A stretch of DNA of 64,000 nucleotides. Source: Wolbachia endosymbiont (group B) of Eucosma cana (GTDB lineage: Bacteria; Pseudomonadota; Alphaproteobacteria; Rickettsiales; Anaplasmataceae). Location: positions 496,001-560,000 of the forward strand of contig NZ_OX366334.1 in assembly GCF_947250645.1 (NCBI RefSeq). The letters run 5' to 3'. Of the stretch, positions 56,326 through 64,000 are shown one piece after another (positions within the stretch are counted from its first letter, which is position 1; each line of letters opens with the position of its first letter). Under the pieces are notes generated by a model. It made no database searches. It had not been told where the DNA came from and saw only the letters and a program-made list of their open reading frames with translations. The position numbers were made by a program, and so were the translations under genes.

Positions 56326-57237
56326 TTGAGTTTATTCAGTAATCTTTATCAAGGACTATTAAAAACCTCCTCCCGTTTTAGTGATGGAGTAAAAAATATT
56401 TTTTCTGGCAAAAAAAAATTAGATCAGTCGCTTTTAGATGATCTGGAAGAGCTGCTGATTAGCATGGATATAGGTCATAAAACTTCTAGATTGCTTATTG
56501 ATAAGCTCGCAAGTATCAAATTTGAATCAGAAGTTGAGCATAGCGTTATCACACAGCAGTTAATGAGCGAAATAGAGTCGATATTAAACCCTGTAGTGCA
56601 GCCGCTCATTTTGAATAAAAAACCACACATAATAATGGTGTGCGGAGTGAATGGTAATGGAAAAACTACAACTATAGGTAAACTTGCCTATAAATATAAG
56701 GAAAAAGGGAAATCCGTTATGCTTGTTGCGTGCGACACATTCAGAGCTGCTGCGAGTGAGCAATTAAATATTTGGGCAGAACGTTCTGATTGCTCTATTG
56801 TTACTGGAGAGCACGGTAGCGATTCTGCAAGTGTGGCATATAGAGCTGTAAGTCAAGCGATAAAAGATAGCGTTGATGTTGTTTTAATTGATACAGCAGG
56901 AAGGCTACAAAACAATGTAAATCTCATGCAAGAGCTGTCAAAAATACATAGAACGATAAAGAAATTGGATGATACTGCTCCTCATGATGTTATTTTAGTT
57001 CTTGATGGAACTACTGGCCAAAATGCTTATAGCCAATTAGAGGCCTTTAGTAAAATGGTTGGTGTTACCGGGTTAATTGTAACAAAGCTAGATGGTACTG
57101 CCAAAGGTGGAGTAGTGATTGGGCTTGCAGAAGCTTATAAGGTGAAATTACACGCTATAGGAATTGGTGAAAGTATAGAAGAACTGAGGGAATTTACTGG
57201 CAAAGAGTTTGCTGAAGCGCTGTTTAAATGTGATTGA
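56326..57237 (+). CDS. ftsY: Signal recognition particle receptor FtsY
   Basis: GTPase docking partner of the SRP at the inner membrane. 303 residues: a short N domain, then G1 GVNGNGKTTTIGKLA, G3 DTAGRLQNN, G4 TKLDGTAKGG. The acidic A domain of E. coli FtsY is absent, as in many alphaproteobacteria. The start is TTG 56326, chosen because AGAAGGAGT lies seven bases before it. The last codons fall inside a 43-bp repeat shared with the radA 3' end. Confidence 0.95.
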   Translation: MSLFSNLYQGLLKTSSRFSDGVKNIFSGKKKLDQSLLDDLEELLISMDIGHKTSRLLIDKLASIKFESEVEHSVITQQLMSEIESILNPVVQPLILNKKPHIIMVCGVNGNGKTTTIGKLAYKYKEKGKSVMLVACDTFRAAASEQLNIWAERSDCSIVTGEHGSDSASVAYRAVSQAIKDSVDVVLIDTAGRLQNNVNLMQELSKIHRTIKKLDDTAPHDVILVLDGTTGQNAYSQLEAFSKMVGVTGLIVTKLDGTAKGGVVIGLAEAYKVKLHAIGIGESIEELREFTGKEFAEALFKCD

Positions 57238-57271
57238 AGATTTCCTTTAACTTTTTCATATGACCAAGCTT
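57229..57271. repeat. 43-bp direct repeat, left copy (ftsY end)
   Basis: TGTGATTGAAGA...CATATGACCAAGCTT matches 58271-58313 with about five differences. It includes the ftsY stop codon and lies just past it. Confidence 0.75.
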
Positions 57272-57286
57272 CAATTTTTAGATGGT

Positions 57287-57345
57287 GTCATTCCAGTACT
57301 TCCTATCCGAGTAGCCTTTTCTTGCCATCCCAGTCTGGGATCCAG
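57287..57345. repeat. Diverged palindromic repeat (WPE type)
   Basis: GTCATTCCAGTACTTCC and CCCAGTCTGGGATCCAG, with a loop of about 25 bases; partly decayed. Confidence 0.65.
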
Positions 57346-57375
57346 ATTGCAAGTGGGTTGGGTGAGCCGTTAACG

Positions 57376-57548
57376 TATAAAAATTACTTCCGCATATTTT
57401 CAATCTCATTATAATTACAAATAGAGATATTTTAAGAGCTCAAAATCTATCTTTAGTCTGCAGACTTTTTAATCAAACTTATTAAAAAATGTATTCTTCA
57501 GTGTATATCTGTCGTATGTGCACTGCATTTTTTTTCTAACTCTTTTTT
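57376..57548. repeat. Diverged dispersed repeat, copy 2
   Basis: Shares the blocks of 1359-1570: TATAAAAATTACTTC, AGAGCTCAAAATCTATCTT, CTGCAGACTTTT and TGTCGTATGTGC. It has no coding frame of interest. Confidence 0.55.
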
Positions 57549-57778
57549 ACACAGGAGGATTTTATGTCCAGAATTCCAGATACTTGACCTTTACTTTAGC
57601 TAAAAACCAACTGGTACCTATGGTTTTAGAAAGTGTAGGAAATAGAAACGTTTCTGTTTTTTGAGTAATTAAAAACCACTTCAGCTTGTCACTCATGCCT
57701 AAAAAGTTACTATATTAATGTAATATTGATACTTGTATACCAACATAAATATATTTTAAAAATTTAAGGAGTATATTA

Positions 57779-57898
57779 TGACAATGTCTACCACAAATTA
57801 GTGAGAAATTAGCAGCTAGCGCAAAAAGTCTCTTTGATGAGAGCGAAAAATTATTGCTTATAGCAGAGGAAATACACAATCAAGATTTAATGTATCTT
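57779..57898 (+). pseudogene. Broken short gene (about 45 codons)
   Basis: GGAGTATATTATG starts a frame MTMSTTN that stops at TAG (about 57800). One frame over, the sequence runs ISEKLAASAKSLFDESEK...HNQDLMYL to TAA near 57898. Upstream of the ATG a clear AAGGAG ribosome site is present, and a terminator follows. The two frames look like one small helical protein split by a one-base change. I do not recognise it. Confidence 0.5.
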
Positions 57899-57904
57899 TA
57901 ATCA

Positions 57905-57938
57905 CAAAAAAGAAGATATTCTACATCTTCTTTTTTTT
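57905..57938 (+). terminator. Rho-independent terminator
   Basis: AAAAGAAGAT, loop ATTCTAC, ATCTTCTTTT followed by more T. It lies just after the broken short gene at 57779-57898. Confidence 0.75.
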
Positions 57939-58007
57939 ATGCGATAATTAGCTACTTGTTTTCGTATTCGTCCAGACAAGGTAGTTATGAGTAAAAACAG
58001 CAAATGG

Positions 58008-58097
58008 TCAGTGCGTGAAACTGGAATCCAGCTAAACACTTTACAATGTTTTTGATGACGAAAAGACTGGATGCCAGTGTCTGGGCACTGGCATGAC
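58008..58097. repeat. Composite palindromic repeat (WPE type)
   Basis: Left arm GTCAGTGCGTGAAACTGGAA, right arm CTGGATGCCAGTGTC...CATGAC, in the ftsY-radA island. The arms have partly diverged. Confidence 0.65.
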
Positions 58098-58144
58098 AGG
58101 AGTGTGAGATAAGGCTACATACATACTCCAACAGGTATGATGGT

Positions 58145-58174
58145 GTCATTCCAGTGCTTGACACTGGAATCCAG
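58145..58174. repeat. Palindromic repeat (WPE type)
   Basis: GTCATTCCAGTGCTTGACAC followed by TGGAATCCAG, an intact unit identical in type to the one at 7736. Confidence 0.75.
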
Positions 58175-58265
58175 AAAAAAAGAAGCCTATGTCACCTACT
58201 CAGATGACATTATGGAAGCTGGGATGACATCCTTCCCACAAGCAAAATGTTCATGCAGATAATAT

Positions 58266-59609
58266 TTAATTGTGATTGAAGACCTCTTTTAACTCTTTTA
58301 TATGACCAAGCTTAATTATCTCAATATCATGAGAAGAATAATTGCCATTTTTAGGCATAATCGCTTTTTTAAATCCTAACTTTTGTGCTTCCCTTAGTCT
58401 GAGATCAGCATGCGAAACATTTCTAATTTCTCCTGAAAGTGCAACTTCACCGCAGATTATTGAAGAAGTTAGTAGCGGTAAATTTACTAAACTTGAAATA
58501 AGGGAAGCAGCAACAGCAAGATCAGCTGATGGTTCCTGTATTTTGAGTCCTCCCGCAATGTTTAGGTATACTTCTTTATCATGCAAAAACATTTTACAAC
58601 GAGCACTTAGAACCGCGATTATCATAGCTAATCTATTAATATCCCAACCAACTACTGCTCTTCTTGGAGTTGCCATATTAGTCCTTGCTATTAATGCTTG
58701 CACTTCCATTAAGATTGGTCTTGAGCCTTCAACTCCTGCAAATACGGCGCTGCCAACTACTTCTCTATCATGTACGGTCAAGAATAATGATGATGGATTA
58801 TCAACAGGCATGAGTCCTGCTTTAGACATCTCAAAAACACCAATTTCATTTGCAGGGCCAAATCTATTTTTAATAGTACGTAAAATGCGATATTGATTAC
58901 TATTTTCACCCTCAAAATATAGTACTGTATCTACCATATGCTCCAGGGTTTTAGGTCCCGCTATTTGTCCATCTTTCGTTATATGGCCAACTATTAAGAG
59001 AGAAACACCATATTGCTTTGCAAGAACAGTCAATTCATGAGCGCAGGTACGGACTTGAGTTACAGTTCCTGGTGCTGATGTGACTTTGCTATCATACATA
59101 GTTTGTATAGAATCAATTATCAAGAACTTAATACTTTTATTTTTCCTTATTGTTGCTACTACATCAGTTAAAGATACTGTAGATAAAAGCTTAATTTTAG
59201 GTTCATTTATCTTAAGACGCTTTGCTCTGAGGCTCACTTGCTCTAAAGATTCCTCGCCAGATACATAAAGACATTCAAAAGAGGAAAGTTGTACAACATT
59301 AGCTGCAATCCTAAGCAAAAGAGTAGATTTTCCAATTCCAGGTTCACCACCAATTAAAATGCTAGCACCTTGAACGATACCTCCACCAAAAACTCTATCT
59401 AACTCTTCTATTCCTGTTAAAAAACGATCGGGGGTAATAATTTCACTATCTGATAACGCTTTTATTGAAATTGGTGCAGATGTACTTCTCGTTTCTGTTT
59501 TTAGTACTATTTCTTCGACAACCGTATCCCAACTGTCACATGCAATACACCTTCCTACCCACCTTCCAGTGCTATGACCGCAGAATTGACATACGTATGC
59601 AGTTTTCAT
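58266..59609 (-). CDS. radA: DNA repair protein RadA
   Basis: Helps process recombination intermediates. 447 residues from ATG 59609 (a TTG three codons earlier is open). N-terminal zinc finger CQFCGHSTGRWVGRCIAC, Walker A GEPGIGKSTLL, the RadA-specific KNRFG (KNRFGPANEIGVFEM), and a C-terminal Lon-like domain (DLAVAASLISSLVNLPL, GEVALSGEIR). Its last ~40 bases form the right copy of the 43-bp repeat. Confidence 0.96.
   Translation of the reverse strand: MKTAYVCQFCGHSTGRWVGRCIACDSWDTVVEEIVLKTETRSTSAPISIKALSDSEIITPDRFLTGIEELDRVFGGGIVQGASILIGGEPGIGKSTLLLRIAANVVQLSSFECLYVSGEESLEQVSLRAKRLKINEPKIKLLSTVSLTDVVATIRKNKSIKFLIIDSIQTMYDSKVTSAPGTVTQVRTCAHELTVLAKQYGVSLLIVGHITKDGQIAGPKTLEHMVDTVLYFEGENSNQYRILRTIKNRFGPANEIGVFEMSKAGLMPVDNPSSLFLTVHDREVVGSAVFAGVEGSRPILMEVQALIARTNMATPRRAVVGWDINRLAMIIAVLSARCKMFLHDKEVYLNIAGGLKIQEPSADLAVAASLISSLVNLPLLTSSIICGEVALSGEIRNVSHADLRLREAQKLGFKKAIMPKNGNYSSHDIEIIKLGHIKELKEVFNHN
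58271..58313. repeat. 43-bp direct repeat, right copy (radA end)
   Basis: TGTGATTGAAGACC...TATATGACCAAGCTT, coding for the end of RadA on the minus strand. It matches 57229-57271. Confidence 0.75.
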
Positions 59610-59675
59610 AAAAGCCAAAATTATAATTGTAATAAAAATTAGCTAAATAAGTGAAATAAATTTAAATAGAGAAAA

Positions 59676-60947
59676 TTACCAATCACACTTTTTATCTTGT
59701 GGTTTTATTTGCAATATTGCTACTAAGCTGACTAATAAGCAAAAAATTACATAAAGCCCAGCAGCAAAGTCTATTTTAGGAAACATTATAGTAAACCAAG
59801 TGCATATCATAGGAGTAAATCCACCATGCAGGGCATAAGAAATGTTACGTGATAAACTCACACCACTAAATCTAACATTAGTAGGAAAAAGCTCAGCAGT
59901 AACTATCCCTATAGGATTAATACCCCTCTCGATTATAGAAAGAGCCATCACACTCAACATAATTATTAGGTAGCTTTTATAGTAATATGCAATAGATAAC
60001 ATAGGACAACATATTACCATTGTTATCACTATAAATAAGATTGCAGTGCGTTCTCTTCCTGTTTTATCAGCTAAAATTCCAAGCACTATTGAAGATATCG
60101 GCATTAATATACTGGTTATAATGAGTACAACTTCGTTGACATACGTTGTTACATAAGTTTCAACAGACACTATTTCTTTTGCAATTGTTCTAAGAAATAT
60201 GGTAAATCCAACAGCAACATTAACAGGTACAGATATTAAAATGGCAAGTATCAGGGCTCTTTTATAGCGTTTTGTAAGCTCTATTATTGGTACATTAGGT
60301 AAATTTCTTTGTTCTCGATTTTTTTCATACGCTGGAGTTTCTCCTAGTGTATATATACTACATGCGCTTATTAATCCTAAAATGGCTGAAAAAATAAACG
60401 GCAGCCTCCAACCCCAAGCGTTAAAATCAGTGGTTTTTTTACAGATGATCACTGCAACGACAGAGAGCAATATGCCAATGGAGCGACCAAAACTTATTAT
60501 TCCAAAAAACATTCCTAGTTTTTTCTTATTAGGTAAATGCTCTATGAGATAAACAGAGCTACCTCCTTGCTCAGCGCCAAGTGCAACCCCTTGTATCAGA
60601 TGGATTGTAAGAAGCAACATAGTAGAGGTTATTCCTATTTTACTATAACTTGGAATAAACGCAACGAGACTAGAAGGAATCGATATTAGCAAGATAGCAA
60701 TCGTTAACGCCATTCTCCTTCCATACCTATCACCAATGTGACCAAATACGAATGCACCAAGTGGTCTTACCATAGCGCCCAGTCCTGCAATTCCAAACAA
60801 TTGCAATATGCTGTAGTAGATATCTTTTGCATAACAAAATTCTCTACTAATTATATTAACCAGATCAATAAAGAGCATATGGTCATACCATATTGCGATT
60901 CTACAGAGTATTGTTGCAATCAATACTCTTGTTTGTTGATTGTACAC
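59676..60947 (-). CDS. MFS transporter (ProP-like)
   Basis: 423 residues with about 12 hydrophobic helices. MFS signature in FGHIGDRYGRRMALTIAILL (between helices 2 and 3), and YLIEHLPNKKKLGMFFG, typical of the metabolite:H+ symporter group that includes ProP. A second half motif is GILADKTGRERTAILF. The substrate is not predictable. The start is GTG 60947. Confidence 0.9.
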   Translation of the reverse strand: MYNQQTRVLIATILCRIAIWYDHMLFIDLVNIISREFCYAKDIYYSILQLFGIAGLGAMVRPLGAFVFGHIGDRYGRRMALTIAILLISIPSSLVAFIPSYSKIGITSTMLLLTIHLIQGVALGAEQGGSSVYLIEHLPNKKKLGMFFGIISFGRSIGILLSVVAVIICKKTTDFNAWGWRLPFIFSAILGLISACSIYTLGETPAYEKNREQRNLPNVPIIELTKRYKRALILAILISVPVNVAVGFTIFLRTIAKEIVSVETYVTTYVNEVVLIITSILMPISSIVLGILADKTGRERTAILFIVITMVICCPMLSIAYYYKSYLIIMLSVMALSIIERGINPIGIVTAELFPTNVRFSGVSLSRNISYALHGGFTPMICTWFTIMFPKIDFAAGLYVIFCLLVSLVAILQIKPQDKKCDW

Positions 60948-61682
60948 TTAGTTTAATTTGTAAATGTCTACTTATTTTTATTTTGGCTGCTTTTTAGAAC
61001 TTTGCAACTCAAGCGTATGGCTTACATGTAAATATTATTAAAATTGGAACTTGCATAACCAGCCATTCTGGGATCAAATAAGAAAATCTGGTCATGCGCT
61101 GGAATGACATGGTGGAATGTCCTTCTTGTCATTCCAGTACTCCTTTTCTTGTCATCCCAGTGCTCCGACACTGGGATCCAGTTAAATTTACGAGTATAAA
61201 AGTAATCAACGTTTCTGATGATGGAAAAATGGATCCCAGTGTCGGAGCACTGGGATGACACCTCTCTTAAATTACTTTAGCTACAAATATCAAGAAATTT
61301 ACCAAGTAGAAAAAAGACAAAAGAAACCCCCTATTAGCTAGCTCTAATCCTGAAAATTGGCCTGTCTTAAACAGCCCGTTTCAGCTTATATGGTTAAAAA
61401 ACTGGAAGTTTTGTAAAGAAATAAGATGCACATAGTGCAAAAAATTAAAAATAAGACGACAACTGCGTTATGCTTTTGTCGTTTAATCTCCACAGACGAA
61501 GATAAATAGTATAGCGTTATCCTTATGGTAAGGAAGTTGGGGAAATTTGTAAAGTAGGCTCTTTCATTAGGTTTTTTGTTAACATTAAAACAATTCACTT
61601 AAAAAACTGAGAAGACCATTAAAATATTTTTTTACTTTTTATTCTATATATTTCAACATATTACCTTTAAGTACTAATAATT
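60948..61682. other. Repeat-rich intergenic stretch before topA
   Basis: Holds a large perfect inverted repeat (61151-61259), a part unit (about 61091-61107), and a region near 61430-61600 with weak inverted similarity to the repeat at 1359-1570. Frames here (61022-61261, 61386-61598) are repeat-derived or unsupported. Confidence 0.6.
61151..61259. repeat. Composite palindrome with 30-bp perfect arms (WPE type)
   Basis: The left arm starts GTCATCCCAGTGCTCCGACA at 61151; the right arm ends GGAGCACTGGGATGAC at 61259. The arms are exact complements over 30 bases, with about 49 bases between them. Each arm is itself nearly palindromic. Confidence 0.85.
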
Positions 61683-64000
61683 ATGGCATTATTGATAGTT
61701 GAGTCGCCGGCAAAGGCAAAGACGATAGGTAAATATTTGAGTAAAGAATTTAAAGTGGCTGCATCCTTTGGCCACGTCAGAGATCTGCCAGCGAAGAATG
61801 GTTCTGTTGATCCTGATAATGACTTTGCCATGAAGTATGAGATTATTGAAAAAGCAGAAAAGTATGTAAAAGAGTTAGTCAAGGAAGCTAGTAAAACATC
61901 AGATATATACCTTGCAACAGATCCAGACAGAGAAGGGGAAGCAATAGCTTGGAATGTGATAGAGGCACTAAAGGAAAGAAAAGCAATCAATGATGAAAGC
62001 AACATTCATAGAGTAGTCTTTAACGAAATAACAAAAAGAGCAGTGCAAGAAGCTATAAAAAATCCACGTGAAATTAATATGGACTTAGTGCGTGCACAGC
62101 AAGCACGCAGAGCTTTGGATTATCTAGTTGGATTTAGCTTGTCACCGCTGCTGTGGACAAAATTGTCGGGAAGCAAATCTGCAGGGCGAGTGCAGTCTGT
62201 TGCATTAAAGCTTATATGCGAACGAGAGGATGAAATCAGTAAGTTTATAACACAGGAGTATTGGAGCATAAAGGCAGAAATGCAAAATAGCAAATATGAG
62301 GCTTTTTTTGCTATGCTGAGTCACTATGACAATAAGAAGCTAGAAAAATTTGATATTAAAAATGAAGAAGAGGCAAAGAACTTAGTCAGGGAGATCGAGT
62401 CAAGGCAGTATGCTGTAAGCACAGTAGAACGCAAGCAAGTTAAGAGAAACCCGCTTCCTCCATTTATCACCTCAAGTCTTCAGCAAGATGCAGTGAATAA
62501 ACTGTATTTTAATGTGAAAAATGTTATGCGAGTAGCGCAAAATTTATATGAAGGTATCAATATTGGTGGTGAAATCGTAGGGTTGATAACTTACATGCGT
62601 ACAGATGGGTTTCATATTGCAGATGAGGCTATAAACTCAATTAGAGGGTCAATTAAGTCGTTATATGGTGATAAATATTTACCGCAGTCTCCTCGTAAAT
62701 ATGTAAAAAAGGTCAAAAATGCTCAAGAAGCACATGAAGCAATCCGGCCAACTGATATTAATAGAACGCCGGGTAGTATTAAGGATTACTTAACGCCAGA
62801 GCAATTTAAATTGTACGATTTAATCTGGAAAAGAACCATTGCAAGTCAAATGGAATCGGCGATTCTTGATCAAGTGGTAGTTGAAATTAGTTCTATTGAC
62901 CAGAAAGTGATTCTGCGGGCAAGTGGATCAAGTATATTCTTTGATGGTTTTTATAAAGTCTATCAAGATAACATGGAAGCCGAAAATGAAGTCCTGCTAC
63001 CTGCCATGAAGGAAGGGGAAGCATGTAAGCTGATTTCAGTTGAGCCAAAACAGCATTTCACTCAACCGCCACCTCGTTATAGTGAAGCAAGTATCGTTAA
63101 AAAAATGGAAGAAATCGGTATAGGTCGCCCGTCAACTTATGCAACAATTATTTCAGTATTACAAGATCGTGAGTATGTTTCATTGGATAACAAAAGATTT
63201 ATTCCAAGCAGCCGCGGTAAAATCGTTACTATATTTTTAGAAACTTTTTTTCAGCGTTGTGTAGAGTATGACTTTACAGCACAAATGGAAGAAAGGCTTG
63301 ATTCAATCTCAAATGGACATGCAGATTGGAAAAAAGAACTAGGCTATTTTTGGGTGCCATTTTTTAATCATGTAAATTCTGTTAAGCAAATGACACATGA
63401 TGAGATTTTTAGTGGTATTCATGATTTGGTAGTCAATTGGTTTTGCTCAGAGGAAGGAAAGGAAGAAATAGGTAAAAAATGTCCTAATTGCTCTGGTGGT
63501 ATATTGAAATTAAATTTTGGAAAAGCCGGTGTGTTTCTTGGATGTTCTAACTATCCTGAATGCAACCATACAAAAGAAATTACGGGCAGTAATGACAATT
63601 CAGAATATCCAAAAAGTTTGGGTATAGATGATGTGACAGGCCAAGAGGTAATGATCAAAAAAGGTCCTTTTGGACTTTATCTGGAGTTTAATAGTGAGTC
63701 AGAAAAGAAAAAAAAGATTTCTGTACCAAAAGATATAAATGTTAATGATATTGATCTAAATACCGCCACTCGATTACTTTCCCTGCCGAAAATAATCGGA
63801 GAGCACCCTGAAACTGGAAAAGAAGTAAAAATAGGTCTTGGACGATTTGGGTACTATATTCTCTATGATGGTCGATACTTTTCTCTTAAAAAAAGCTCTA
63901 AGGAGGTATTAGACACACAATTAAACGAAGCTATACAAATTATTGAGAGCAGCCCACGCAAAGAGCTAAAATCTCTTGGTTTTAATGAAAAGGGAAAAGA
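61683..64000 (+). CDS. topA: DNA topoisomerase I, 3' end outside the window
   Basis: Relaxes negative supercoils. 772 codons are seen, and the gene runs off the end. TOPRIM domain MALLIVESPAKAKTIGKYLS and DPDREGEAIAWNV; the active Tyr in LITYMRTDGF; a zinc finger CPNCSGGILKLNFGKAGVFLGCSNYPEC near 600-625; then repeated C-terminal topo modules (KKGPFGLYLEF, LGRFGYYILY). The start ATG follows ACTAATAATT with only weak ribosome-site similarity. Confidence 0.95.
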   Translation, partial: MALLIVESPAKAKTIGKYLSKEFKVAASFGHVRDLPAKNGSVDPDNDFAMKYEIIEKAEKYVKELVKEASKTSDIYLATDPDREGEAIAWNVIEALKERKAINDESNIHRVVFNEITKRAVQEAIKNPREINMDLVRAQQARRALDYLVGFSLSPLLWTKLSGSKSAGRVQSVALKLICEREDEISKFITQEYWSIKAEMQNSKYEAFFAMLSHYDNKKLEKFDIKNEEEAKNLVREIESRQYAVSTVERKQVKRNPLPPFITSSLQQDAVNKLYFNVKNVMRVAQNLYEGINIGGEIVGLITYMRTDGFHIADEAINSIRGSIKSLYGDKYLPQSPRKYVKKVKNAQEAHEAIRPTDINRTPGSIKDYLTPEQFKLYDLIWKRTIASQMESAILDQVVVEISSIDQKVILRASGSSIFFDGFYKVYQDNMEAENEVLLPAMKEGEACKLISVEPKQHFTQPPPRYSEASIVKKMEEIGIGRPSTYATIISVLQDREYVSLDNKRFIPSSRGKIVTIFLETFFQRCVEYDFTAQMEERLDSISNGHADWKKELGYFWVPFFNHVNSVKQMTHDEIFSGIHDLVVNWFCSEEGKEEIGKKCPNCSGGILKLNFGKAGVFLGCSNYPECNHTKEITGSNDNSEYPKSLGIDDVTGQEVMIKKGPFGLYLEFNSESEKKKKISVPKDINVNDIDLNTATRLLSLPKIIGEHPETGKEVKIGLGRFGYYILYDGRYFSLKKSSKEVLDTQLNEAIQIIESSPRKELKSLGFNEKGK

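Larger units (their letters stand above)
57238..58265. other. 1-kb repeat island between ftsY and radA
   Basis: Contains a decayed WPE (57287-57345), the second copy of a dispersed repeat (57376-57548), a broken short gene with a terminator (57779-57938), and further palindromic elements (58008-58097 and 58145-58174). No intact gene is seen. It is bracketed by the 43-bp direct repeat. Confidence 0.65.

Noticed and set aside
61022..61261. 79-codon open frame before topA
   Set aside because: Produced by translation of the composite palindrome at 61151-61259.
1..64000. CRISPR array
   Set aside because: The repeated palindromes are dispersed, with no regular spacing or spacers, and no cas genes are seen.

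Overview
The window is most likely from a Wolbachia chromosome (Alphaproteobacteria, Rickettsiales). The evidence is very low GC, single copies of housekeeping genes with little operon order, and a two-piece (circularly permuted) tmRNA gene with the tag ANDNFAAEDNVALAA. It also carries ankyrin and LRR proteins, a VirB2-type pilin, many transposons, and dispersed palindromes of the GTCATYCCAGTG...CACTGGRATCCAG type, some of them inside reading frames. These palindromes match the class described earlier as Wolbachia palindromic elements (WPE). The genus is inferred from these features and no database search was run.

Layout. 1-5.3 kb: ssrA with sspB directly downstream on the minus strand, then a host-interaction-like gene cut twice by inverted copies of one IS630-family element. 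5.3-11.2 kb: minus-strand genes obgE, eno, a recombinase/MurC chimera, surf1, bacterioferritin, an RDD protein and a HAD phosphatase. 11.3-14.7 kb: two lineage-specific genes, one split by a second IS630-family element. 14.7-24.5 kb: fumC, an ankyrin protein, addB-like, purL and a small transporter-like protein. 24.7-36.3 kb: tRNA-Arg, dnaJ, RNase J, tolB, gatC, prs, tkt, rpsD, tRNA-Leu, iscX, a DciA-like gene, rpmB and lipA. 36.5-46.3 kb is an accessory region: an LRR-DnaQ fusion, two tandem paralogues, a complete and a truncated IS3 element, an AAA ATPase, an IS110 element, an ankyrin remnant and a truncated comF. 46.3-64 kb: uvrA, a frameshifted ankyrin gene, pdhB, virB2, lepB, the iscU-iscA-hscB-hscA cluster, ftsY, a 1 kb repeat island, radA, an MFS transporter and topA, which runs off the window.

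Functional links: tmRNA and SspB act together in ribosome rescue and ClpXP delivery. IscU, IscA, HscB, HscA and, further away, IscX form the iron-sulfur assembly set; LipA is an Fe-S client. SURF1 (cytochrome oxidase assembly), PdhB, FumC, Eno and Tkt are central metabolism. LepB and FtsY are the secretion machinery for envelope proteins such as TolB and VirB2.

Main points of interest: WPE insertions read through in frame in addB, purL and hscA; the recombinase-MurC chimera; the LRR-DnaQ fusion; the ssrA-sspB arrangement; an HscB lacking the HPD motif; a 43-bp direct repeat bracketing the ftsY-radA island; and a structured non-coding leader at the IS110 element.
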